DNA of 19,829 nt from DATAEK01 sp036258055 (GTDB lineage Bacteria > Acidobacteriota > Vicinamibacteria > Vicinamibacterales > 2-12-FULL-66-21): NCBI GenBank assembly GCA_036258055.1, contig DATAEK010000101.1, positions 1 through 19,829 on the forward strand, in the 5' to 3' direction. The notes beneath the pieces are model-generated. The model ran no database searches. It had not been told where the DNA came from and worked only from the letters and a program-made list of their open reading frames with translations. This document shows, piece by piece, positions 13,806 through 19,640 of this stretch. The translations under genes were made by a program, and so were the position numbers. Every line of letters begins with the position of its first letter. Position 1 is the stretch's first letter.

Positions 13806-13879
13806 CGGCCCGCCGAGGGATTGCGGGCGCTGGGCTCCGAACCCGGACGCCGCTGGTTCGACTCCAGCCGGGCCGACCA
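13806..13879 (+). tRNA. tRNA-Arg (CCG), short D-arm
   Basis: Perfect acceptor CGGCCCG/CGGGCCG, anticodon stem CTGGG/CCCGG with loop CTCCGAA (anticodon 13837-13839), discriminator A, T-arm GCTGG-TTCGACT-CCAGC, encoded CCA. The region between acceptor and anticodon stem is 17 nt, again 2-3 nt short. Confidence 0.75.
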
Positions 13880-13886
13880 CGTTAGA

Positions 13887-13959
13887 CCACCGGAGGCGCA
13901 ATAGGATGCGCGCGCAGCTTCTACCTGCGAGGATGCTGGTTCGAGTCCAGCCCGGTGGA
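13887..13959 (+). tRNA. tRNA-Arg (TCT), no encoded CCA
   Basis: A regular cloverleaf: acceptor CCACCGG/CCGGTGG, D-stem GCGC/GCGC with GG in the loop, anticodon stem CGCAG/CTGCG with loop CTTCTAC (anticodon 13920-13922), T-arm GCTGG-TTCGAGT-CCAGC. The 3' end is A-TCA, so CCA must be added after transcription, unlike most units here. Confidence 0.87.
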
Positions 13960-13965
13960 TCAGTC

Positions 13966-14039
13966 GTTGCGGGGATGCACAATTGGTCGTCCGCACTGTA
14001 ACCGGGAAGATGCGGGTTCGAGTCCCGCACGCTGTACCA
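13966..14039 (+). tRNA. tRNA-like, anticodon TGT (Thr) or GTA (Tyr)
   Basis: T-arm GCGGG-TTCGAGT-CCCGC and encoded CCA are sound. The acceptor (13966-13972 with 14029-14035) has five of seven pairs. The best-paired anticodon stem (13990-13994 with 14002-14006) has a C-C mismatch at 31-39 and loop ACTGTAA, giving TGT with C33; the one-base-shifted loop CTGTAAC gives GTA with normal U33 but a poor stem. No long variable arm is present, which argues against a normal bacterial tRNA-Tyr. Confidence 0.5.
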
Positions 14040-14049
14040 AGTTTTTCGT

Positions 14050-14128
14050 GACGCCGTTCAGGTTGCTGGTGAGCCTGCCCTGACTTTCACTCAGGTGTCC
14101 GCGGGTTCGATTCCCGCCGGCGTTACCA
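14050..14128 (+). tRNA. tRNA-Glu (TTC)
   Basis: Acceptor GACGCCG/CGGCGTT is paired at six of seven positions plus one A-T and one G-T at the end, D-stem CAGG/CCTG with GG in the loop, anticodon stem CCTGA/TCAGG with loop CTTTCAC (anticodon 14086-14088), T-arm GCGGG-TTCGATT-CCCGC, encoded CCA. A fully plausible functional tRNA. Confidence 0.9.
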
Positions 14129-14139
14129 ACTGTTCGATT

Positions 14140-14213
14140 GGGACGTAGCGCAGCTTGGCTAGCACGCCTGCCTCTTAACCAGGCAGGTGCGGGTTCAAGT
14201 CCCGCGCGATCCA
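14140..14213 (+). tRNA. tRNA-Lys (CTT) with 31-39 mismatch
   Basis: Loop CTCTTAA gives CTT (14174-14176) on a stem with four pairs and C-C at 31-39. D-arm follows the common GCGCAGC-TTGG pattern; T-arm GCGGG-TTCAAGT-CCCGC is intact. The acceptor GGGACGT/GCGATCC has an A-A mismatch, and the CCA at 14211-14213 is part of that stem, so no separate CCA tail is encoded. Confidence 0.7.
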
Positions 14214-14220
14214 TCAAGAT

Positions 14221-14294
14221 TGCGGTGTCGTTCAACGGCAGGACGCTGGCCTTTGAAGCCGGTTATCGTGGTTCGAGTCCACGCACCGCAGCCA
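14221..14294 (+). tRNA. tRNA-Gln (TTG)
   Basis: Perfect acceptor TGCGGTG/CACCGCA, D-stem GTT/GAC with GG in the loop, anticodon stem CTGGC/GCCGG with loop CTTTGAA (anticodon 14253-14255), discriminator G as in tRNA-Gln, T-arm CGTGG-TTCGAGT-CCACG, encoded CCA. The most regular unit in the array; its 5' half is built like that of the His unit. Confidence 0.93.
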
Positions 14295-14428
14295 TGTCGA
14301 GCTGTACTGGTCGCCACTTCCCATGATTCGCGCCTTACGGCTTACCGCGCGCTCGTATCGATCGCTACGCAGTCGATCCTTGCGGCTGTCGTCGCTCAAT
14401 TCCCATTCCGTACAACTGAATAGCGTTC
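14295..14428. other. 134-nt gap inside the tRNA array
   Basis: The only long spacer in the array, where other units are usually 1-20 nt apart. No T-loop signature, CCA end or cloverleaf is visible on the + strand, and no convincing coding frame. It could be a decayed unit or foreign insertion; nothing more can be said. Confidence 0.4.
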
Positions 14429-14515
14429 GGCGAGTCGGGCTACAGGCAGGCCGAGCGGTCCCGAAAACCGTCACCGGTGAAACGGCTGGGGGTTCAAGTC
14501 CCTCACTCTCCGCCA
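14429..14515 (+). tRNA. tRNA-Ser (CGA) with C33
   Basis: A class II tRNA: the variable arm (about 14472-14487) forms CCG/CGG with a GTGAAA loop. Loop CCCGAAA gives CGA (14462-14464) with C in place of U33. D-stem GGC/GCC with GG in the loop, T-arm GGGGG-TTCAAGT-CCCTC, discriminator G as in tRNA-Ser, encoded CCA. The acceptor has one C-T mismatch. Confidence 0.78.
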
Positions 14516-14516
14516 C

Positions 14517-14577
14517 GGGCCTGTAGTCCAATTGTCAGAGGCAACGGTCTCAAAGGCCGTCGAGTGAAGGTTCGCGC
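14517..14577 (+). pseudogene. Truncated tRNA with Leu anticodon (CAA), broken in the T-loop
   Basis: The 5' part is regular: GGGCCTG acceptor strand, D-arm, anticodon stem ACGGT/GCCGT with loop CTCAAAG (CAA at 14551-14553), variable CGAGT, T-stem GAAGG and TTCG (14571-14574). Then the sequence departs: the expected AAT-CCTTC and CAGGCCC-NCCA are absent. AATCC reappears after six bases and GCCC at 14586, but no acceptor can close beyond four pairs. The variable region is only five bases, unlike bacterial tRNA-Leu. The Ser/Thr kinase start lies 16 nt further on. Confidence 0.6.
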
Positions 14578-14583
14578 TAGAAT
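14578..14583 (+). promoter_or_regulatory. -10-like TAGAAT before the kinase gene
   Basis: TAGAAT ends 9 nt before the TTG start at 14593. No -35 is seen at the proper distance, where the sequence is still tRNA. If used, the kinase mRNA would be almost leaderless; otherwise the kinase would be transcribed by read-through from the tRNA array. Confidence 0.3.
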
Positions 14584-14592
14584 CCGCCCTGT

Positions 14593-16992
14593 TTGGCACC
14601 TCTGACCCTCACGCCCGGTACGCGACTTGGCGCCTACGAGATTCTGTCCGCCCTAGGGGCCGGAGGCATGGGCGAGGTCTATCGCGCCCGCGACCCGCGG
14701 CTCGATCGTCAGGTCGCTATCAAGCTGCTGCCAGGCGAGTTGGCGGCTGACCCCCACTCGCGCGAGCGTCTGCGCCGCGAGGCGATGGCTGTGGCCGCGA
14801 TCGATCATCCCTACATCTGCAAGATTTTCGAAATTGGCGAAGACGGCGATGGGCTGTTCCTGGTGATGGAGTACATCGCCGGCGAAACGTTGCACCGCCG
14901 ACTGCAGGATGGCGCACTGCCGCTGTCCGATGCGCTGCGGGTGGCGGGAGAGATCGCCGAGGCGCTCCAGGAAGCCCATGCCCGCCGGTTTCTGCACCGC
15001 GATCTGAAGCCGGCCAACATCATGCTGACCGAGCAGGGGCACGTGAAGGTCATGGACTTCGGCCTCGCCAAGCAGGTCGAGGATCTGCCGTCGCCGGACC
15101 AGGCGACGCGCGAACTCGGGGCGGCTCAACTGACCGCCCATGGGTCCATCGTCGGCACACCGGACTACATGTCGCCCGAGCAGGTAAAGGGCGTCACACT
15201 CGATGTGCGCTCCGACTTGTTTTCCTTCGGCGTGATTCTGGCCGAGATGATCAGCGGGCGGCATCCGTTCCGTCGGCCATCGACTGGGGAGACGCTCGCT
15301 GCGGTGCTCCGCGAACCGCCCGATCTCAGCGATGACGTGCCGAACGGTCTGACGGCCCTCGTGCGCCGTCTGCTGGCCAAGACCCCTGGGGATCGCTACG
15401 CGTCAGCCGCAGACGTGCGCGCCGATCTGGCCCGGCTGGCGTCGTCGTCCGCAGCCGTCGTTGCGGCGCCCGCCGCGAACGGTCCGCCCGCCATGTGGAA
15501 GCGGTTGGCATGGAGCGCGTCGGTGCTCGGTCTGGGGCTCGCGGGCTACCTGATCGTGACGTCCGGACTTTTGCGCCCGGCTTCTCCCGCGCCGGACGCC
15601 GCAACTGTCATTCGATCGATTGCCGTGCTTCCACTGGACAACTACTCGGGCGATCCCAACCAGGATTACTTCACTGAAGGGATGACCGATGAATTGACAG
15701 CGAACCTGGCGACCATCAGCCAACTTCGCGTCATCTCGCGCGGATCGGCGATGCAGTTCAAGGGCAAGGATCGACCGTCGACACCTGACATTGCTGAGAA
15801 GCTGAACGTGGATGCAGTCGTGGAGGGTTCGGTGTCTCGATCTGGAGACAAAGTGCGGATCACGGCGCAGTTGATCGATGCGCGGGCGGATAAGCATCTT
15901 TGGGCGAACACCTTCGAACGCAGCTCGCGCGACGTGCTGGCGCTCCAGGCGGAACTTGCGTCCGCGATCGCCCGAGAGGTCAACGTACGACTCACTTCGA
16001 GCGAACGGTTACGGCTGACCGCGATTCCGAACGTCAATCCCGAGGCGCATGATGCGTATCTCAAAGGCCGATACTTCTTCAATCGCCCAAGTGACGAGAA
16101 CCTGCAGAAAGCGATCGCCCAGTTCGAGCAAGCCGTCAGGTTGAGTCCCGAGTTTGCGCCGGCGTTTTCTGGACTGTCGGACGCCTACCTCTGGGCCGGG
16201 TATAACGAAGGCTTTCTCACCGCCACCGAAGCAAGGCCCAAGGCCAAGGCGACAGCCGAGAGGGCCGTCCAATTAGACGACCACTCCGCCGAAGCGCACA
16301 CGTCCCTCGGCGTGTTCAAACTGTTTTACGAATATGACCTGGCCGGGTGCGAGCGCGAATTCCGGCGGGCTCTCACGCTCAACCCGAATTACGCGTTCGC
16401 GCACGATCAGTTCGGCATGGCGCTGGCCTTCCAGGGACGGTTCGACGATGCAATCGTCGAGGGCAAGCGCGCAATCGAACTGGACCCGCTGTCTCCCCAG
16501 ATCCTGATTGATGCTGCCGTCCCGTTCATGTTCCAACGGAACGCCGCGTCGGCCAAGGAACTTGCACGCAGGGCAGCCGAGCTCGATCCGACGTACTTCT
16601 TCCCCGTGATGATCGACGGGTGGACCGATCTCGAGGTGGGAAAGTTCAGTGAGGCGATCCCGGCCTTGAAGAAAGCCAAGGCGATGGAATCGCCACCGTT
16701 TGTGACCGCCTATCTCGCGTTCGCCTACGGCGCGGCGGGCGATCGGGAGGCCGCGATGGTCGAGCTGGCGGAGCTCAAGAAGATCTCACGGGATGGCAAG
16801 GTACTGCCGTTCAACCTGGCGCTTGTGTACCTCGGTCTTGGCGACCGCGCCCACGCGCTCGACAACCTCGAGCGGGCCCTCGCGGCCGATTCGCAGATGA
16901 TGCCCTGGATAGGTCGGGATGCCATCTTCGATCCCATCCGCTCCGAGCCGCGCTTCGTGGCGCTCTTGAACAAGATGGGCCGTAACCGCTGA
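14593..16992 (+). CDS. Membrane Ser/Thr protein kinase with TolB-N-like domain and TPRs
   Basis: A 799-residue protein. The Hanks-type kinase domain (about 13-285) has the Gly loop LGAGGMGEVY (21-30), K44 (VAIK), HRDLKPAN (135-142), DFG (155-157) and GTPDYMSPEQ (188-197). A single membrane helix lies at about 305-326. Outside it, SIAVLPLDNYSGDPNQDYFTEG (342-363) opens a TolB-N/FlgO-like nucleotide- or protein-binding domain to about 470, followed by TPR helices (AHDAYLKGRYFFNRP onward) to the end. The architecture is frequent in Acidobacteria, usually with unknown signals. TTG 14593 is the only start candidate after an in-frame TAG at 14578; no ribosome-binding site is seen. It begins directly at the broken last tRNA. 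Confidence 0.88.
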   Translation: MAPLTLTPGTRLGAYEILSALGAGGMGEVYRARDPRLDRQVAIKLLPGELAADPHSRERLRREAMAVAAIDHPYICKIFEIGEDGDGLFLVMEYIAGETLHRRLQDGALPLSDALRVAGEIAEALQEAHARRFLHRDLKPANIMLTEQGHVKVMDFGLAKQVEDLPSPDQATRELGAAQLTAHGSIVGTPDYMSPEQVKGVTLDVRSDLFSFGVILAEMISGRHPFRRPSTGETLAAVLREPPDLSDDVPNGLTALVRRLLAKTPGDRYASAADVRADLARLASSSAAVVAAPAANGPPAMWKRLAWSASVLGLGLAGYLIVTSGLLRPASPAPDAATVIRSIAVLPLDNYSGDPNQDYFTEGMTDELTANLATISQLRVISRGSAMQFKGKDRPSTPDIAEKLNVDAVVEGSVSRSGDKVRITAQLIDARADKHLWANTFERSSRDVLALQAELASAIAREVNVRLTSSERLRLTAIPNVNPEAHDAYLKGRYFFNRPSDENLQKAIAQFEQAVRLSPEFAPAFSGLSDAYLWAGYNEGFLTATEARPKAKATAERAVQLDDHSAEAHTSLGVFKLFYEYDLAGCEREFRRALTLNPNYAFAHDQFGMALAFQGRFDDAIVEGKRAIELDPLSPQILIDAAVPFMFQRNAASAKELARRAAELDPTYFFPVMIDGWTDLEVGKFSEAIPALKKAKAMESPPFVTAYLAFAYGAAGDREAAMVELAELKKISRDGKVLPFNLALVYLGLGDRAHALDNLERALAADSQMMPWIGRDAIFDPIRSEPRFVALLNKMGRNR

Positions 16993-17130
16993 ATGGCAAG
17001 AATTTCAAGCCACGCTGCACGCTGAAGAAGGATCCTGCCGGCTTCCAGACCTTCTCGACGCTTTGCCTTGGCAAAGCGGCTATTGTGAGCGATGTAGTTG
17101 CGTAGAGCGATCAATTCGGCGATCCGCCGC
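16993..17130 (-). pseudogene. Possible remnant of a HEPN-domain protein
   Basis: Between the kinase and the HEAT/PQQ gene, the minus strand reads RRIAELIALRNYIAHNSRF, then basic residues and an AWLEIL tail, about 45-50 codons. RNYIAH fits the R-x4-6-H motif of HEPN ribonuclease or nucleotide-binding domains, and the ELxxLRNYIAHxS context is typical of such small proteins. The frame is closed upstream by TGA near 17170 and continues only as antisense into the kinase gene, so neither end is intact. It may be a decayed gene; chance similarity is possible with so short a stretch. Confidence 0.35.
17059..17078. repeat. Inverted repeat between kinase and HEAT/PQQ gene
   Basis: CGCTTTGCC (17059-17067), TT, GGCAAAGCG (17070-17078): nine complementary bases around a 2-nt centre, so the folded loop would be CTTG with eight pairs. 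No T-run follows on either strand. It lies within the possible HEPN remnant and may only be part of its former coding sequence. Confidence 0.4.
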
Positions 17131-17132
17131 GG

Positions 17133-19553
17133 GTGAGCGGGAACGTTAGGCGTTCGCGAAAGGGCTACGTGAGATCATTCCTAGAGAAACATGCTCTCGC
17201 AATAATATTGGCTGCTGGCCTCAGCGAAGCGGTCGCCCTGTCCGAATCACCGCTGCCGCAGACGAAGTCGAGTCCTTCCAGAAACCCCGCCCCGGTTCGT
17301 GACTGGGCAGATCGCCTGCTGGCCAACGACCCGAAGGTCCGCGCAACCGCCGAAGCCGCCCTGGTCAAAGGGGCGGGGCGTTCGCTACCTTTGCTGAGAC
17401 GATTCCTCGCCAGTGACGATGAAGACCTGCATCAGCACACTTTTGAAATCATCCGGCGGATCGGTCCTCCTGCGATTCCGCTGCTGGTCGAGCTGCTGCG
17501 GCATGAGGAGGTCTCGTTCCGGCGCTTTGCCGCTGACGCCTTGATCGACCTGACGCCCGATACAGAATTGATTCAGCCGGCGTTGAGACGGGCGCTGAGA
17601 GACGAGGATGCGATGGTCGCGGGCGATGCTGCACGCGCCCTGGGCGCTTTGAGCAAGAGAGCCGGCCCTTCGGTAGGCGCTCTCGTCAATACGCTTTCGC
17701 ACGAGGATCCATACGTCCGCATCTACGCGGCAGAGGCCTTGGCGTCCATCGGTCCAAGGGCGGCCACGGCGACAACGGCCTTGGCAAGAGCCCTGGACGA
17801 TCCGATTCCTGGCGTCCGATGGGCGGCGTGTGAGGCCCTCGGAAGCATCGGCCCGGCTGCGCAGTCTGTAGTGCCGCAGTTGATCGAAGCTCTGAAGGAT
17901 GAATTCCTGTATGTGCGCATCTTCGCGGCCGGAGCTCTGGGAAGCATCGGACCGAAGGCACAGTCGGCCCGGGAGGCGCTGAGCGCGGCGGCAAACGATC
18001 CCGAATTGCGTAACGAAGCAGAGTGGGCGCTGAGACGAATCGCTGGAAGTCATCTCATCAACGGCGCGAACGAGCGGCAGCGAGAGAGCCTGGCGAGCGG
18101 CCCGCCTTCCCGCCGCAGGCGCTTCGGCGCGTCCGCCGTAGCTTCAGCGGAGGCAGAAGCGAGGCGTGGGGCCCCCGCGAGCGAGCCAGTCGGGGAGTCA
18201 GAGGGGCGAAGCCCCTCGGTTAAGACAACGAGCAATCCGCCGGTTGACTGGGATACGACCACCGGTCGGAACATCGTCTGGAGTGTCGAGTTGGGCAACG
18301 AAACGTTTGGTCGCCCCGTGGTTGCCGGCGATGCGGTCTATGTGGGCACCGACAACGCCAGGCACATGAACCCGGCCTACCAGGAAGAAGCCGGCGTACT
18401 CATGGCATTTCAAGCGAAGGATGGCAAATTCCTCTGGCAGGACGTGGCCCCGCGCGTAGAGCGAGGGCTGCGAGAGTTTCTGTTGCCTTCGACGACAAGT
18501 GCGCCGTATGTGGAAGGGAACCGGTTGTACTACGTCACCGCCGAGTGCCAACTCCGTTCCCTCGGCATACAGGTTTTCCATGATGGCGAGAGCAACGGTC
18601 CGTATCGGGAGGAGGTCTTCCAGGACAACGCTGCGGCCGACATCGTCTGGGAGTTGGACATGTGCGGCCGCTTGGGCGTCTTTCCGCATGAAGCCACCAA
18701 TAGCGAAGTGTTGTCCGTGGGCGATCTGCTGATGGTCTCTACCTCCAACGGGCAGAATGAAGGCCACATGCACGTTCCATCGCCGCGCGCCCCAAGTTTG
18801 ATCGCGGTGGACAAGCGTTCGGGCGAAGTGGTCTGGCGCGCCATCGGCGCCGGCGAGCAGGTGCTGCACGGCCAGTGGTCCAGCCCTGTGGCGGCCAATG
18901 TCAATGGGCGAATACAGGTGCTCTTCGGCGGAGGAGATGGTTGGCTGCGCGCCTACGACGCGGCGTCGGGTCACGAACTCTGGCGATTTGACGGCAATCC
19001 GAAAGACGCCCGCTGGCTTCCGCGGCCCGGAGTCCTTTCGCGCAGCTCTATCATTGCTTCACCGGTATTCGCCGACGGCCGTGTCTTCGTTGCGATGGGA
19101 CAGAGTCCTGGGCACGGCACCGGCCCCTCATTGATTCATGCGATCAGTCCCAACGGCCAAGGAGACGTCACCGGGAGCAGGCTCCTCTGGACTTCTCGCG
19201 AGGTCGGTCGCGTGGTGGGAACGCCCATTGCGAAAGACGGTCTCCTGTACGTTGGGGACCTGGGCGGAACGATTCATTGTCTGGACGCGGCGACCGGCGC
19301 CCACGTCTGGAAGCACGAGACGAACGAGGCCATTTGGGGATCCCTCCTCCTGGCCGGCGACCGCCTTTACGTTGGGAACGTTGGAGGCCTCATGACCGTT
19401 CTTCGTGCCGGACGGCGAAAGGAATTGCTGGCGCAGATCGAAATGGATGCCCCGCTCTATTCGCGTCCGGCTGTGGTCGGCGACGCACTTTATCTGACTA
19501 CCGCGAACCGGTTGTACCTCATCGCCGCAAGCCTTGATCCTAAAACGCGGTAA
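17133..19553 (+). CDS. Exported HEAT-repeat / PQQ-type beta-propeller fusion protein
   Basis: An 806-residue protein. A basic start (VRRSRKGYVRS) and hydrophobic HALAIILAAGL form a signal peptide or anchor. Residues about 47-308 are HEAT repeats of some 38 residues (VRIYAAEALASIGPRA, VRWAACEALGSIGPAA, VRIFAAGALGSIGPKA). After a low-complexity linker (about 312-365), residues 366-806 form a PQQ-like propeller with WD-type blades (GKFLWQD, GEVVWRA, GHELWRFDG, GAHVWKHE, each near a DGxxYVG strand). The propeller may bind protein or a quinone; catalytic residues of quinoprotein dehydrogenases are not obvious, so a scaffold or assembly role is likelier. Start is GTG 17133; no other start keeps the basic region. 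The linker is encoded by a palindromic dispersed repeat. Confidence 0.82.
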   Translation: MSGNVRRSRKGYVRSFLEKHALAIILAAGLSEAVALSESPLPQTKSSPSRNPAPVRDWADRLLANDPKVRATAEAALVKGAGRSLPLLRRFLASDDEDLHQHTFEIIRRIGPPAIPLLVELLRHEEVSFRRFAADALIDLTPDTELIQPALRRALRDEDAMVAGDAARALGALSKRAGPSVGALVNTLSHEDPYVRIYAAEALASIGPRAATATTALARALDDPIPGVRWAACEALGSIGPAAQSVVPQLIEALKDEFLYVRIFAAGALGSIGPKAQSAREALSAAANDPELRNEAEWALRRIAGSHLINGANERQRESLASGPPSRRRRFGASAVASAEAEARRGAPASEPVGESEGRSPSVKTTSNPPVDWDTTTGRNIVWSVELGNETFGRPVVAGDAVYVGTDNARHMNPAYQEEAGVLMAFQAKDGKFLWQDVAPRVERGLREFLLPSTTSAPYVEGNRLYYVTAECQLRSLGIQVFHDGESNGPYREEVFQDNAAADIVWELDMCGRLGVFPHEATNSEVLSVGDLLMVSTSNGQNEGHMHVPSPRAPSLIAVDKRSGEVVWRAIGAGEQVLHGQWSSPVAANVNGRIQVLFGGGDGWLRAYDAASGHELWRFDGNPKDARWLPRPGVLSRSSIIASPVFADGRVFVAMGQSPGHGTGPSLIHAISPNGQGDVTGSRLLWTSREVGRVVGTPIAKDGLLYVGDLGGTIHCLDAATGAHVWKHETNEAIWGSLLLAGDRLYVGNVGGLMTVLRAGRRKELLAQIEMDAPLYSRPAVVGDALYLTTANRLYLIAASLDPKTR
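18079..18217 (+). repeat. GC-rich palindromic repeat inside the HEAT/PQQ gene
   Basis: This stretch encodes the Arg/Ala/Ser-rich linker. It contains TCCGCCGTAGCTTCAGCGGA (18132-18151), a REP-like imperfect palindrome; the core GTGGGGCCCCCGCGAGC (18166-18182), almost the same as 77-92; and the perfect hairpin GAGGGGC-GAA-GCCCCTC (18201-18217). Codon use and amino-acid composition differ sharply from both flanks, yet the reading frame is kept. Confidence 0.55.
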
Positions 19554-19640
19554 GGGCCCGTATCGGCGGCCAGAACGGGACCTTCTCGCCAAGTCTTGGT
19601 ACGTCGTTACATCTGACCCAGACACCAGCCATCGGGTTTG

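Noticed and set aside
13037..14531. Antisense and sense open frames across the tRNA array (for example 13037-13561 minus, 13611-14030 minus)
   Set aside because: They are translations of tRNA genes: repeated motifs such as GLEPA and ESNQR come from T-arms and anticodon arms. No start signals or domains support them.
13031..14590. Selenocysteine or stop-suppressor tRNA (allo-tRNA) in the array
   Set aside because: No unit displays TCA, CTA or TTA in a properly paired anticodon arm; a TCA register in the Leu-like unit breaks its stem.
13031..14590. CRISPR array
   Set aside because: The regularly repeated TTCGANN/CCA elements are tRNA T-arms and tails; spacing and flanks do not fit direct repeats and spacers.
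17146..17156. GTTAGGCG as a possible integron attC core
   Set aside because: Only a single 7-nt match; no complementary GCCTAAC partner or attC-like palindrome was found around it, and no integrase is present.
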